The notes below the pieces were generated by a model that had not been told where the DNA came from, searched no databases, and saw only the letters and a program-made list of their open reading frames with translations. A stretch of 26,903 nucleotides of DNA, taken from assembly GCA_965369815.1 (NCBI GenBank), contig CBDUQS010000015.1:1-26903 (forward strand), in the 5' to 3' direction. Numbering within the stretch: the first letter of the stretch is position 1; each line of letters starts with the position of its first letter. Source of the DNA: DAOWGG01 sp965369815 (lineage in GTDB: Bacteria; Patescibacteriota; Gracilibacteria; UM-FILTER-43-11). The translations under genes and the position numbers were made by a program. This document shows, piece after piece, positions 7,976-14,664 of the stretch.

Positions 7976-8030
7976 TTTTCTACAACTGTGGAGACCTTGT
8001 AGTGATACGAGGTTTCCCAAATGTGGAAAA
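7976..8030. terminator. long bidirectional hairpin between convergent genes
   Basis: The outer stem TTTTCTACA (7976-7984) pairs with TGTGGAAAA (8022-8030), and the inner 11-bp stem GAGACCTTGTA (7991-8001) pairs with TACGAGGTTTC (8006-8016) around a GTGA tetraloop. It fills the gap between the two stop codons. Neither strand has a strong T-run, so termination is inferred from position. Confidence 0.5.
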
Positions 8031-8402
8031 CTAGCCCGATAAAGTAACTGCGGATCCTTCTGCATTTTTAAGGTAAAATTTAGCAGTTTGACGTGTCTTT
8101 TGGAGCCATAATTTTATTTTTTCTGGATCATCTTTCTCAACTTTCGTATCCGTAAAATCCGCAAGGCTAGTTCTCACCTGACTTACTACGCTACGAAAAT
8201 AAGTATCGTTGAATATATTAATCAATCGAATAGCTTCTTTATTGTCTTTATTTTTTAATGCCTGTCGAATCCGAAATCCATATTCTTCAATATCTTCTTC
8301 GCGCAATTCAGCATTAGACGCATCTAGATGCCCCTGAAAAGCAGTTTCTTCTCTATCTTCGCGTCGAGCAGCTTCCACTGCTTCAGAATGATTGATTTGC
8401 AT
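8031..8402 (-). CDS. charged hypothetical protein
   Basis: 123 residues, rich in Glu, Lys, Arg and Asp, with predicted helices (INHSEAVEAARREDREE, EEDIEEYGFRIRQALKNK, DNKEAIRLINIFNDTYFRSVV). No signal peptide or membrane segment, so probably cytoplasmic. I do not recognise it. The ATG at 8402 has no SD. It is divergent from asnS across a 122-bp AT-rich spacer. The stop is TAG, directly at the base of the convergent hairpin. It could be a lineage-specific protein. Confidence 0.6.
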   Translation of the reverse strand: MQINHSEAVEAARREDREETAFQGHLDASNAELREEDIEEYGFRIRQALKNKDNKEAIRLINIFNDTYFRSVVSQVRTSLADFTDTKVEKDDPEKIKLWLQKTRQTAKFYLKNAEGSAVTLSG

Positions 8403-8468
8403 AATAAAAAGTTAAAGGGCTAAACTGGATGATTAATTTAACATAAGTTTTTTATTTTCAAAAGAAAA

Positions 8469-8497
8469 TTGTCTCTGAGCGTCTTTTTTGCTATCTT
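8469..8497 (+). promoter_or_regulatory. promoter of asnS
   Basis: TTGTCT (8469-8474), 17 bp, TATCTT (8492-8497). The leader would be about 20 nt. Confidence 0.55.
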
Positions 8498-8524
8498 TTG
8501 GTGGCTGTTTAACTCTTTATCATT

Positions 8525-9823
8525 ATGAAAACGATTCGAATTTCTGATGTGGAACAATACGATGGTCAAGAAGTGACTATTCAAGGTTGGATGTATAACA
8601 AACGTGGGAGCGGGAAGATTTATTTCCTTCAAGTTCGAGATGGAAGCGGAATGATTCAAGGGGTCGCTGCTGAAGGTGAAGCTGCTGAAGAGGTGATGAA
8701 AGCTGCTGAAGAATTGACGATGGAGTCGTCGGTCAAAATTATGGGGCCTGTTAGCAAACATCCTAAATGGGCAGGGGTTTACGAAATGCAGATCAAGAAA
8801 ATTGAAGTGGTTCATTTATGTACCGAGGAGTATCCGATTTCTAAGAAAGAACATGGACCTGACTTCCTTTTGGACAATCGCCATTTATGGCTACGCAGTA
8901 AAAAACAATGGGCGATTCAGCGTGTGCGCAACACGATTATCAATGCGACGTATGAATATTTTGCTCAAAACGGTTTTATTAAAATTGATACCCCTATTTT
9001 AACTCCGAATGCCTGCGAAGGAACGACTGAACTTTTTGAAGTTCCCTATTTTGAAGAAAATAGTGCCTACTTAGCACAATCTGGGCAACTTTATTTGGAG
9101 GCAGCAATTATGAGTCACGGGCGGGCGTTTGATTTTGGGCCGGTTTTCCGAGCGGAAAAATCTAAGACTCGACGTCATTTGACTGAGTTTTGGATGATGG
9201 ATGCCGAAGCGGCTTTTGTGGAGCATGAGGAAAATATGAAGATTCAGGAGGAACTCGTCTGTCATATTGTGGCGAAAGTTTTGGAGAAGAATCAGCCTGA
9301 ATTAAAAATACTAGAACGCGATGTGGAAGCATTGAAAAAAGTGAAGGCTCCTTTTGTCCGAAAAACTCATGCCGAAGTGATCGCGGAATTAAAAGAGATG
9401 GGATCGGATATTGGAGAAATGGATGACCTGGGTGCCGATGATGAAACGATGCTCACCAAAAAATATGACAAACCGATTTTCGTGGAAAAATATCCTTCAG
9501 CGGTAAAAGCGTTTTACATGAAACGTGATCCTGAAGACGACAGTCGAGCCCTTTGCTCTGACCTTCTTGCGCCAGAGGGATATGGAGAGATTATTGGAGG
9601 TTCTCAGCGTGAAGATAGTTACGACGTTTTAATGGAACGCATTAAAGAGCATGATCTCGATCCAAAGATATTCGACTGGTATTTGGATCTACGAAAATAC
9701 GGTTCTGTTCCACACAGCGGATTTGGTTACGGACTCGAGCGAATCACCGGTTGGATCAGTGGTACTCATCATATTCGTGAAACCATTCCATTCCCACGAA
9801 TGATTAGTCGGCTCACACCTTAA
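8525..9823 (+). CDS. asnS: asparaginyl-tRNA synthetase
   Basis: 432 residues. Class IIb synthetase that charges tRNA-Asn. The N-terminal OB fold (about 1-105: VTIQGWMYNKRGSGKIYFLQVRDG) binds the anticodon. The catalytic domain has motif 2 FRAEKSKTRRHLTEF from residue 208 and motif 3 SGFGYGLERITGW near residue 397, with Arg406. The Asn type rather than Asp is supported by SAYLAQSGQLYLEAA, the ending GTHHIRETIPFPRMISRLTP and the lack of the bacterial AspRS GAD insertion. No SD before the ATG. The stop TAA lies only 4 bp from the stop of the convergent gene. Confidence 0.93.
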   Translation: MKTIRISDVEQYDGQEVTIQGWMYNKRGSGKIYFLQVRDGSGMIQGVAAEGEAAEEVMKAAEELTMESSVKIMGPVSKHPKWAGVYEMQIKKIEVVHLCTEEYPISKKEHGPDFLLDNRHLWLRSKKQWAIQRVRNTIINATYEYFAQNGFIKIDTPILTPNACEGTTELFEVPYFEENSAYLAQSGQLYLEAAIMSHGRAFDFGPVFRAEKSKTRRHLTEFWMMDAEAAFVEHEENMKIQEELVCHIVAKVLEKNQPELKILERDVEALKKVKAPFVRKTHAEVIAELKEMGSDIGEMDDLGADDETMLTKKYDKPIFVEKYPSAVKAFYMKRDPEDDSRALCSDLLAPEGYGEIIGGSQREDSYDVLMERIKEHDLDPKIFDWYLDLRKYGSVPHSGFGYGLERITGWISGTHHIRETIPFPRMISRLTP

Positions 9824-9827
9824 TCAA

Positions 9828-10514
9828 CTAATTGATTGATGCTATTAATGGTGGCTTACCATCCTGATCATCATGCTGATTATCTTCATTAATCTGATCG
9901 TCCTCATCAGGAACTTCATTGCCATCCAAATCTACCAAAGGAAGATCTACAAGTTTAGGCTTTTCTTCGGGTTGAATTGGATCAAGCGTGGGAAGTTCTG
10001 GATTATAAATATCTACCACTGGAACTTCTGGCTCCGCTAAATCCACCACAGGAATGTTTTCAATGTTAATCAATGTATCAAGTGTTTGTGGAGCCACTAT
10101 ATCCCCTGTATAAATACTGATTCTTTCATCCGTTGCTGTGTCATAATAATTCCCATCGGGATTTCGGGTTGCTTCTGCAGATCCACCTTTCCCGTCGGGT
10201 CTCTGGCTTCCATAAACAATTCGAATTGCCTCTGAATCAAATAAATCCTGAAGTCCTAGCATTTTTTCAGCCTCACTATTGTTTAAAAAATCGATATGAT
10301 GATGATTTTTAGCGTAAACTTTTGTGAATTTTTCACGCTTTTCTTCCATACCCATCTCCTGAATTGCTTCACGAGTCAGCTCCGCAGCAGGAGTTTCTTC
10401 TTTGATGCCTTCGGCTGGAAGCTGAAGCTCATCTACTTCTTGAATTTTTGGACCTTCATTGTTGTTAAGAGGAGTCATAAATACAAAACGGTGATTGAAT
10501 AGGAATGAGTTCAT
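9828..10514 (-). CDS. acidic, proline-rich hypothetical protein
   Basis: 228 residues from the ATG at 10514. A second ATG at 10478 (MTPLNNNEG) would give 216. The first is preferred because a promoter at 10542-10570 leaves a leader of about 21 nt, typical here. The N-terminal half is helical and charged. The middle contains GSQRPDGKGGSAEATRNPDG and YYDTATDERISIYTGD. The C-terminal third is a low-complexity Pro/Asp/Val tail with repeated PVVDL, PEVPVVD and LPLVDLDGNE phrases, ending in an Asp/Asn-rich stretch. No membrane helix or signal peptide. Family not recognised. The stop is TAG. Confidence 0.6.
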   Translation of the reverse strand: MNSFLFNHRFVFMTPLNNNEGPKIQEVDELQLPAEGIKEETPAAELTREAIQEMGMEEKREKFTKVYAKNHHHIDFLNNSEAEKMLGLQDLFDSEAIRIVYGSQRPDGKGGSAEATRNPDGNYYDTATDERISIYTGDIVAPQTLDTLINIENIPVVDLAEPEVPVVDIYNPELPTLDPIQPEEKPKLVDLPLVDLDGNEVPDEDDQINEDNQHDDQDGKPPLIASIN

Positions 10515-10541
10515 TTTTGTTTTTTAATTATAAATCTAAAT

Positions 10542-10570
10542 ATTATAACATGAAATTACTCAAATTACAA
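10542..10570 (-). promoter_or_regulatory. promoter of the acidic protein gene
   Basis: On the minus strand TTGTAA (10570-10565), 17 bp, TATAAT (10547-10542). The -35 lies inside the CTACAAA heptad array. Confidence 0.6.
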
Positions 10571-10584
10571 GCTACAAACTACAA
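10564..10584. repeat. heptanucleotide array, word NYTACAA
   Basis: ATTACAA, GCTACAA and ACTACAA in exact 7-bp register in the divergent spacer. Confidence 0.7.
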
Positions 10585-10621
10585 TATAATTTAGGATGTG
10601 GAATTAATGCATCCATTCAGA

Positions 10622-10627
10622 TATAAT
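10622..10627 (+). promoter_or_regulatory. -10 box upstream of lactate permease
   Basis: A perfect TATAAT with no clear -35, leaving a leader of about 20 nt to the ATG at 10654. Confidence 0.45.
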
Positions 10628-10653
10628 TGTTCTCGATAAAATGAATATAAAAA

Positions 10654-12228
10654 ATGAATGTACTTGTTGCAATCTCCCCGATCGCTTTACTCATCTATTT
10701 GATGACGCGAAAAAAGAGTGTGGCTTCTTACGTTGCCTTGCCTATTGCGGCGGTTCTTTTGTATGCGATTAAGCTCTTTTATTTTCAATCGGATTTTACC
10801 CTTGTGAACGCAGCGGTGATCAGTGGATTACTCACGGCTTGGACACCTATTTTGGTGATTTGGGGGGCCATTTTTTTGTTTCGAACTATGGAGCACTCAG
10901 GTGGTCTAGCCACTATTCGACAGTGGCTCAATGGTATTACGACCAATTCCATTGGACAGATGATGATTATTGGATGGGCTTTTGCTTTTCTGATTGAAGG
11001 AGCGAGTGGCTTTGGAACGCCAGCGGCCTTGGCGGCTCCACTGCTCGTCAGCCTCGGGTTTCCGCCCGTTCGAGTGGCGATTATGGCGTTGATTATGAAC
11101 AGCGTTCCGGTTACTTTCGGCGCTGTTGGAACACCCACTTGGTTTGGATTGGGGCAACTGGGGCTTAGCAATCCAGACCTTCTTAGTATTGGATTTAAAA
11201 GCGCCTTGATTCATAGCGTTGCCGCCTTGATTATTCCGATCATTGCTCTGCGCGTCATGGCTTCGTGGAAGGAGATTCGTCAGAATATTATTTTTATTTA
11301 TCTCAGCATCGTCAGTTGCGTACTGCCTTACTTGATTTTATCTCAGTTTACTTATGAATTCCCTTCTTTGATTGGTGGTGCGATCGGACTTCTCCTTTCA
11401 GTTCTTTTTGCCAAAATGAATGTTGGGATGAGTCCCTCTAAAAAATCAGTTCGTCAAAAATTTGATCTTCGACTCGTCAAAGCTTTATTCCCTTTGTGGG
11501 GCACGATTCTTTTATTGATCATCACTCGCATCGAACAGCTTGGGATTAAAGTATGGTTAACCGCCCAATCTCCTGCCCTAACAATAGGGCTTCAGCCATT
11601 CGGTGATTTTGTTATGAGCCGATCAATGGTGATCCAGCTCAACAGCATTCTTGGAACGGATCTTAATTTCTCTCATGCTCTTTTGTATATTCCGTCATTG
11701 ATTCCATTTTTTGCGATTTCATTCCTGACTTTTTGGTGGTACCGCAGTAACAAAAAGGTGATTAAAAAGGCGTGGTCTGTCTCTTGGAAACAGATTAAAA
11801 AGCCGATCATCGCGCTTTCGGCGGCGCTTATTTTTGTAAAACTATTGAGCGTTGGGAATGATGAAGCTTTGACGATTTTGATTGGAAGAGGTCTGGCAGA
11901 TCTGTCGGGCGGAAGCTGGCAGTATATCTCGCCCTACTTAGGAGCCTTGGGAGCCTTTTTCTCTGGGTCTAACACGGTTTCTAATTTAACTTTTGCGGGC
12001 ATTCAAAAGGCAATTGCCATCGATTTAAATCTTAATTTAACCACGATTCTTGCCATGCAATCAGTAGGTGGAGCGATGGGAAATATGGTTTGTATTAATA
12101 ATATTGTCGCGGTTTGTTCCGTGTTGGGGTTGAAACAAAAAGACGGCTTTATTCTTAAGAGAACCGTTCTTCCTATGATTATTTATGGGTTGATTGCGGC
12201 AGTGATTGGATTGTTTTTGAACTTTTAG
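10654..12228 (+). CDS. L-lactate permease family transporter
   Basis: 524 residues with about a dozen membrane helices, the normal length of the LctP/LldP family (TC 2.A.14), which moves lactate (and glycolate) with protons across the cytoplasmic membrane. The signature stretch FLIEGASGFGTPAALAAPLL begins near residue 113, followed by NSVPVTFGAVGTPTWFGLG. The C-terminal half has GAFFSGSNTVSNLTFAG and QSVGGAMGNMVCINNIVAVC, also characteristic. Direction of transport cannot be read from sequence; export of fermentation lactate or import from a host or partner are both possible. No SD. The stop is TAG; the next gene starts 27 bp later. Confidence 0.93.
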   Translation: MNVLVAISPIALLIYLMTRKKSVASYVALPIAAVLLYAIKLFYFQSDFTLVNAAVISGLLTAWTPILVIWGAIFLFRTMEHSGGLATIRQWLNGITTNSIGQMMIIGWAFAFLIEGASGFGTPAALAAPLLVSLGFPPVRVAIMALIMNSVPVTFGAVGTPTWFGLGQLGLSNPDLLSIGFKSALIHSVAALIIPIIALRVMASWKEIRQNIIFIYLSIVSCVLPYLILSQFTYEFPSLIGGAIGLLLSVLFAKMNVGMSPSKKSVRQKFDLRLVKALFPLWGTILLLIITRIEQLGIKVWLTAQSPALTIGLQPFGDFVMSRSMVIQLNSILGTDLNFSHALLYIPSLIPFFAISFLTFWWYRSNKKVIKKAWSVSWKQIKKPIIALSAALIFVKLLSVGNDEALTILIGRGLADLSGGSWQYISPYLGALGAFFSGSNTVSNLTFAGIQKAIAIDLNLNLTTILAMQSVGGAMGNMVCINNIVAVCSVLGLKQKDGFILKRTVLPMIIYGLIAAVIGLFLNF

Positions 12229-12255
12229 CGAAATTATTTTTGTAATTTTTATTAC

Positions 12256-12549
12256 ATGGCACCTAAGCTAAAAACATTGCATCAAGTTCTGGAGGAGCTC
12301 CCCACTAGCCCCAATCTTGTTCCAGAGATTTTAAAAAGACGAACCTCTTTAGTTGAGCTAGTAAGGCAACGACTCAATGGGCAAGGTAACACCTTTTTAT
12401 TAACCCCTGAACAAGCCTCTGATCTTAATCGTGCACTTCTGATCTCCTCCGGTCATCTAAAAAGCGTGAGCGAATCTTCTGGGGATATTAAAGAAGCTGT
12501 TCGTTCAGAATCTGAGCGAATCTTGGCAGATTTTATTGAAACAAATTAA
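12256..12549 (+). CDS. small hypothetical protein
   Basis: 97 residues, soluble and helical: KTLHQVLEELPTSPNLVPEI, RRTSLVELVRQRLNG, LTPEQASDLNRALLISSGHL and IKEAVRSESERILADFIETN. I do not recognise a domain. It begins 27 bp after the lactate permease stop and may be co-transcribed with it. Its stop TAA shares the palindromic TTAA (12546-12549) with the stop of the convergent FemAB-like gene, so the two reading frames end on each other. No SD precedes the ATG. Confidence 0.6.
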   Translation: MAPKLKTLHQVLEELPTSPNLVPEILKRRTSLVELVRQRLNGQGNTFLLTPEQASDLNRALLISSGHLKSVSESSGDIKEAVRSESERILADFIETN

Positions 12550-13493
12550 CCTCTTAATTTCTTATAAAGCTGATAAGCAAAATATAAGAACAGTCGCAAA
12601 ACTATTTCACGAGCTTGTGGATAATTAGCTGTTCGACCACCGAATTTTCGCTTGAAATCGGTCACACCCGCCCATGGGTGATTTTTAGAATTTTCGGGGG
12701 CAATGCCTAAAAAATCGTAGTATTTACAATCACGTTTTTTGGCTTCTTTCATCGCCTCCCATTGAATGAGATAAGGTGCCATTACCTTTCGATGACTGGC
12801 AACGGAAGCACCGTAGTAATAAATTCCCCACTCGTCGAGATAGACAAATAAACCTCCTGCAATCACTTCATCATTATATTTGGCGAGTAATAATTGAGCA
12901 TTGTCGGGCATCGATTTGAACATCTTTTGATAATAGGATTCAGTGTGAATCCCAAAACCATCTCTGAAACCTGTGGAGCTGAGTAGATGATGAAAGGTTT
13001 CAATATCATCGCTCGGATGGACGACTACGCCGTGTTTTTGAGCCACTTTTATGTTATAACGACCCTTTGGCTTCATCTGCTTCAAGATTTCCTCTTCGGA
13101 TTGATCGAGATCGATGACGAGGCTGGTCTGAGGATGATGATCATTTTTTGAAATTCGAAACTCGAAACCTTGCCTGCCGGCAGGCAGGTTCGAAACTCGA
13201 AATTCTTGAAATGCCGACATTCGGATAAAAATAGCGCCTTCTTTTTGGCCCAATTCTTTGATTTCTTCCAGCAATTTTGAAAGAGATTCTTCGTTCTCAA
13301 AAAGTGGACCGCGGGGTACTTCGAGCCAGCAAAGCCCCTTGGGAAGATTGTGTTTTGTAACAATTGCCGTGGCACCCTCGTTTTCAACCCGCCATACCTT
13401 CCGACCAACGGCTGTCTGAAAATCAGCCCAAATGGGATGTTGCCACAAGTTACGCCGTTTGTTGTTTTGCCAAAAGGCTAAAAACTTATTCAT
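12546..13493 (-). CDS. FemAB-like peptidoglycan aminoacyltransferase
   Basis: 315 residues with the double-GNAT FemABX pattern: WQHPIWADFQTAVGRKVWRV at the N-terminus, LPKGLCWLEVPRGPLF, PQTSLVIDLDQSEEEILKQM, KGRYNIKVAQKHGVVV, LLLAKYNDEVIAGGLFVY, and the C-terminal YYDFLGIAPENSKNHPWAGV followed by DFKRKFGG. Such enzymes use aminoacyl-tRNA to add amino acids to the lipid II stem peptide. Residues 98-114 (FRVSNLPAGRQGFEFRI) are encoded by an inserted palindrome-heptad element in a loop before the conserved PQTSLVIDL strand. The start overlaps the end of purN by 8 bp, so the two are coupled. No SD. The stop is TAA. Confidence 0.88.
   Translation of the reverse strand: MNKFLAFWQNNKRRNLWQHPIWADFQTAVGRKVWRVENEGATAIVTKHNLPKGLCWLEVPRGPLFENEESLSKLLEEIKELGQKEGAIFIRMSAFQEFRVSNLPAGRQGFEFRISKNDHHPQTSLVIDLDQSEEEILKQMKPKGRYNIKVAQKHGVVVHPSDDIETFHHLLSSTGFRDGFGIHTESYYQKMFKSMPDNAQLLLAKYNDEVIAGGLFVYLDEWGIYYYGASVASHRKVMAPYLIQWEAMKEAKKRDCKYYDFLGIAPENSKNHPWAGVTDFKRKFGGRTANYPQAREIVLRLFLYFAYQLYKKLRG
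13153..13201. repeat. 49-bp heptad-palindrome-heptad element inside the FemAB-like gene
   Basis: ATTCGAA and ACTCGAA (13153-13166), a 21-bp core (13167-13187) holding most of a CTTGCCTGCCGGCAGGCAGG palindrome with one mismatch (13169-13188), then GTTCGAA and ACTCGAA (13188-13201). The 14-bp sequence TTCGAAACTCGAAA occurs exactly twice, at 13154 and 13189, 35 bp apart. It is translated in frame as part of FRVSNLPAGRQGFEFRI. Confidence 0.88.
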
Positions 13494-14103
13494 TGATCGT
13501 TACTTGATTATCTTCAATATGAACTTTTCCATCTGCGAACATTTGTACGATTTTCGGATACCACTCTTTTTCTAATTCCTGAACTTTTGCTTTCAAGCCT
13601 TCGGGAGTATCATCGCCTTCGACGGAAACGGATTTTTGAAGAATGACCGCACCCGTATCCACTCCTTCATCGACTAAATGAATGGTTATACCCGTTTCTT
13701 TTTCCCCTGCTTCGATCACAGCCCGATGTACGTCCATATTCATTCCCCCACTGAATTTTGGAAGAAGGCTAGGATGAATATTAATGATTTTATTTTTATA
13801 TTGTTCGATCATTGAAGTGCTAATGATACGCATGTATCCTCCAAGTACCACTAAATCGACCTGATGCTGATCTAAGATTTCCATCACCTCTTCATCAAAT
13901 TCTTCTCGTGTTTTCCCCTGAGCTTCAACCGCATAAATTTCAATTCCTGCCGCCTTTGCTTTTTCCACCGCACCGCAACCAGGGCGATTGGTGATCAGAC
14001 AGCAGATCTCTATATTCCCACTCAAAACTTGTGATTTCTGAGCATCGATCAACGATTGAAAATTGGTTCCGCCAGTGGATGAGAGAACAGCAACCTTGTA
14101 CAT
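13486..14103 (-). CDS. purN: phosphoribosylglycinamide formyltransferase
   Basis: 205 residues. GAR transformylase transfers a formyl group from 10-formyl-tetrahydrofolate to GAR, the third step of purine synthesis. Visible features: the N-terminal VAVLSSTGGTNFQSLID phosphate-binding segment, INIHPSLLPKFSGG with Asn108 and His110, and IHLVDEGVDTG with Asp145, which together make the family's Asn-His-Asp catalytic set. The ATG at 14103 is preceded by a three-unit GATTAAG array that makes up most of the leader. A promoter lies at 14134-14162. The 3' end overlaps the FemAB-like gene by 8 bp. purH, another formyl-folate step, is at the end of the window. The stop is TAA. Confidence 0.96.
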   Translation of the reverse strand: MYKVAVLSSTGGTNFQSLIDAQKSQVLSGNIEICCLITNRPGCGAVEKAKAAGIEIYAVEAQGKTREEFDEEVMEILDQHQVDLVVLGGYMRIISTSMIEQYKNKIINIHPSLLPKFSGGMNMDVHRAVIEAGEKETGITIHLVDEGVDTGAVILQKSVSVEGDDTPEGLKAKVQELEKEWYPKIVQMFADGKVHIEDNQVTINE

Positions 14104-14104
14104 G

Positions 14105-14125
14105 GACTAAGGATTAAGGATTAAG
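14105..14125. repeat. heptanucleotide array, word GATTAAG
   Basis: GACTAAG, GATTAAG and GATTAAG in exact 7-bp register, forming the purN leader. Confidence 0.75.
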
Positions 14126-14133
14126 CTGGAATT

Positions 14134-14162
14134 AGTTTAGCGTATTGACGCTATGGAGGCAA
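14134..14162 (-). promoter_or_regulatory. promoter of purN with a dyad in its spacer
   Basis: On the minus strand TTGCCT (14162-14157), 17 bp, TAAACT (14139-14134). The spacer contains the inverted repeat TAGCGT-ATTG-ACGCTA (14138-14153), a possible operator. The leader would be about 23 nt. Confidence 0.5.
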
Positions 14163-14222
14163 AGTAGAGAAAGCTTATATCTAAAAAAGAAACTAGAGTT
14201 ATTCATGGTGCACAACATTTAT

Positions 14223-14250
14223 TTGACAACCTGTCTAAAAAGAATAAGAT
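14223..14250 (+). promoter_or_regulatory. promoter of the foreign-looking cassette
   Basis: A consensus TTGACA (14223-14228), 16 bp, TAAGAT (14245-14250). The resulting leader of about 75 nt is much longer than for most genes here. The stretch 14163-14222 holds no recognisable gene. Confidence 0.6.
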
Positions 14251-14332
14251 ATTCGCGTTTGTTTGAGGCTATTTGCCATGAGGGCGATTGGTCTTTCGGA
14301 CACAATGCGAACATTTTTCAGGAGGCTATAGA

Positions 14333-14599
14333 ATGGCGAAAAAGGATAAGAGAAAGACTGGGGATCGTGAACACGCTAAGCCTGCATTTCCAATTTTTCG
14401 CAAGTCATGCGAGAACGAAAAGCAGCGCGCGCGCAAAGCGGCACTCAAAGCTCACGGAGAAACTGACCTGTCCAGCGGACCAGTCACGGTGACCATTGAG
14501 TTCCAGTCTGTCTATGGGGGGGATCGCCAGGAGAATGTCGTCCTGCATCCCGCACACATCCAGCATGAAAACGGGCTTCGTATGGCTCGTATCCGCTGA
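14333..14599 (+). CDS. orphan 88-residue protein in a foreign-looking cassette
   Basis: The ATG at 14333 is chosen because AGGAGG (14320-14325) lies 7 bp upstream, a perfect SD and the only one in the window. The 88-residue product starts MAKKDKRKTGDREHAKPAFP, has a basic helix (CENEKQRARKAALKAHGE) and then a likely beta region (GPVTVTIEFQSVYGGDRQEN, VVLHPAHIQHENGL). It ends in TGA, unlike every other complete gene here. Base composition is visibly richer in G+C than the neighbours (runs of GCGCGC, codons CGC, GTC, CTG). No family recognised. It lies on the strand opposite purN and cofE. Recent transfer is the likeliest explanation; assembly contamination is the alternative. Confidence 0.65.
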   Translation: MAKKDKRKTGDREHAKPAFPIFRKSCENEKQRARKAALKAHGETDLSSGPVTVTIEFQSVYGGDRQENVVLHPAHIQHENGLRMARIR

Positions 14600-14631
14600 G
14601 AAGCATCGGGATTGCGATTCGCAACCAAAAC

Positions 14632-14659
14632 GGAGTCGTCTGCGCAAGCGGGCGGCTCC
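14632..14659. terminator. strong hairpin between the cassette and cofE
   Basis: GGAGTCGTCTGC (14632-14643) and GCGGGCGGCTCC (14648-14659) form 12 pairs, three of them wobble, around a GCAA tetraloop. On the minus strand it is followed by GTTTT just past the cofE stop. On the plus strand AGTTTCT follows. It could serve both transcripts. Confidence 0.7.
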
Positions 14660-14664
14660 AGTTT

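Noticed and set aside
13981..14292. 12-base identical string AGGGCGATTGGT at 13981 and 14281
   Set aside because: A 12-base match within 27 kb is expected by chance several times, and the flanks do not match.
14145..14492. 115-codon open frame overlapping the cassette leader
   Set aside because: It has no SD or promoter of its own, crosses the cassette promoter, and competes with the frame that has the perfect AGGAGG.
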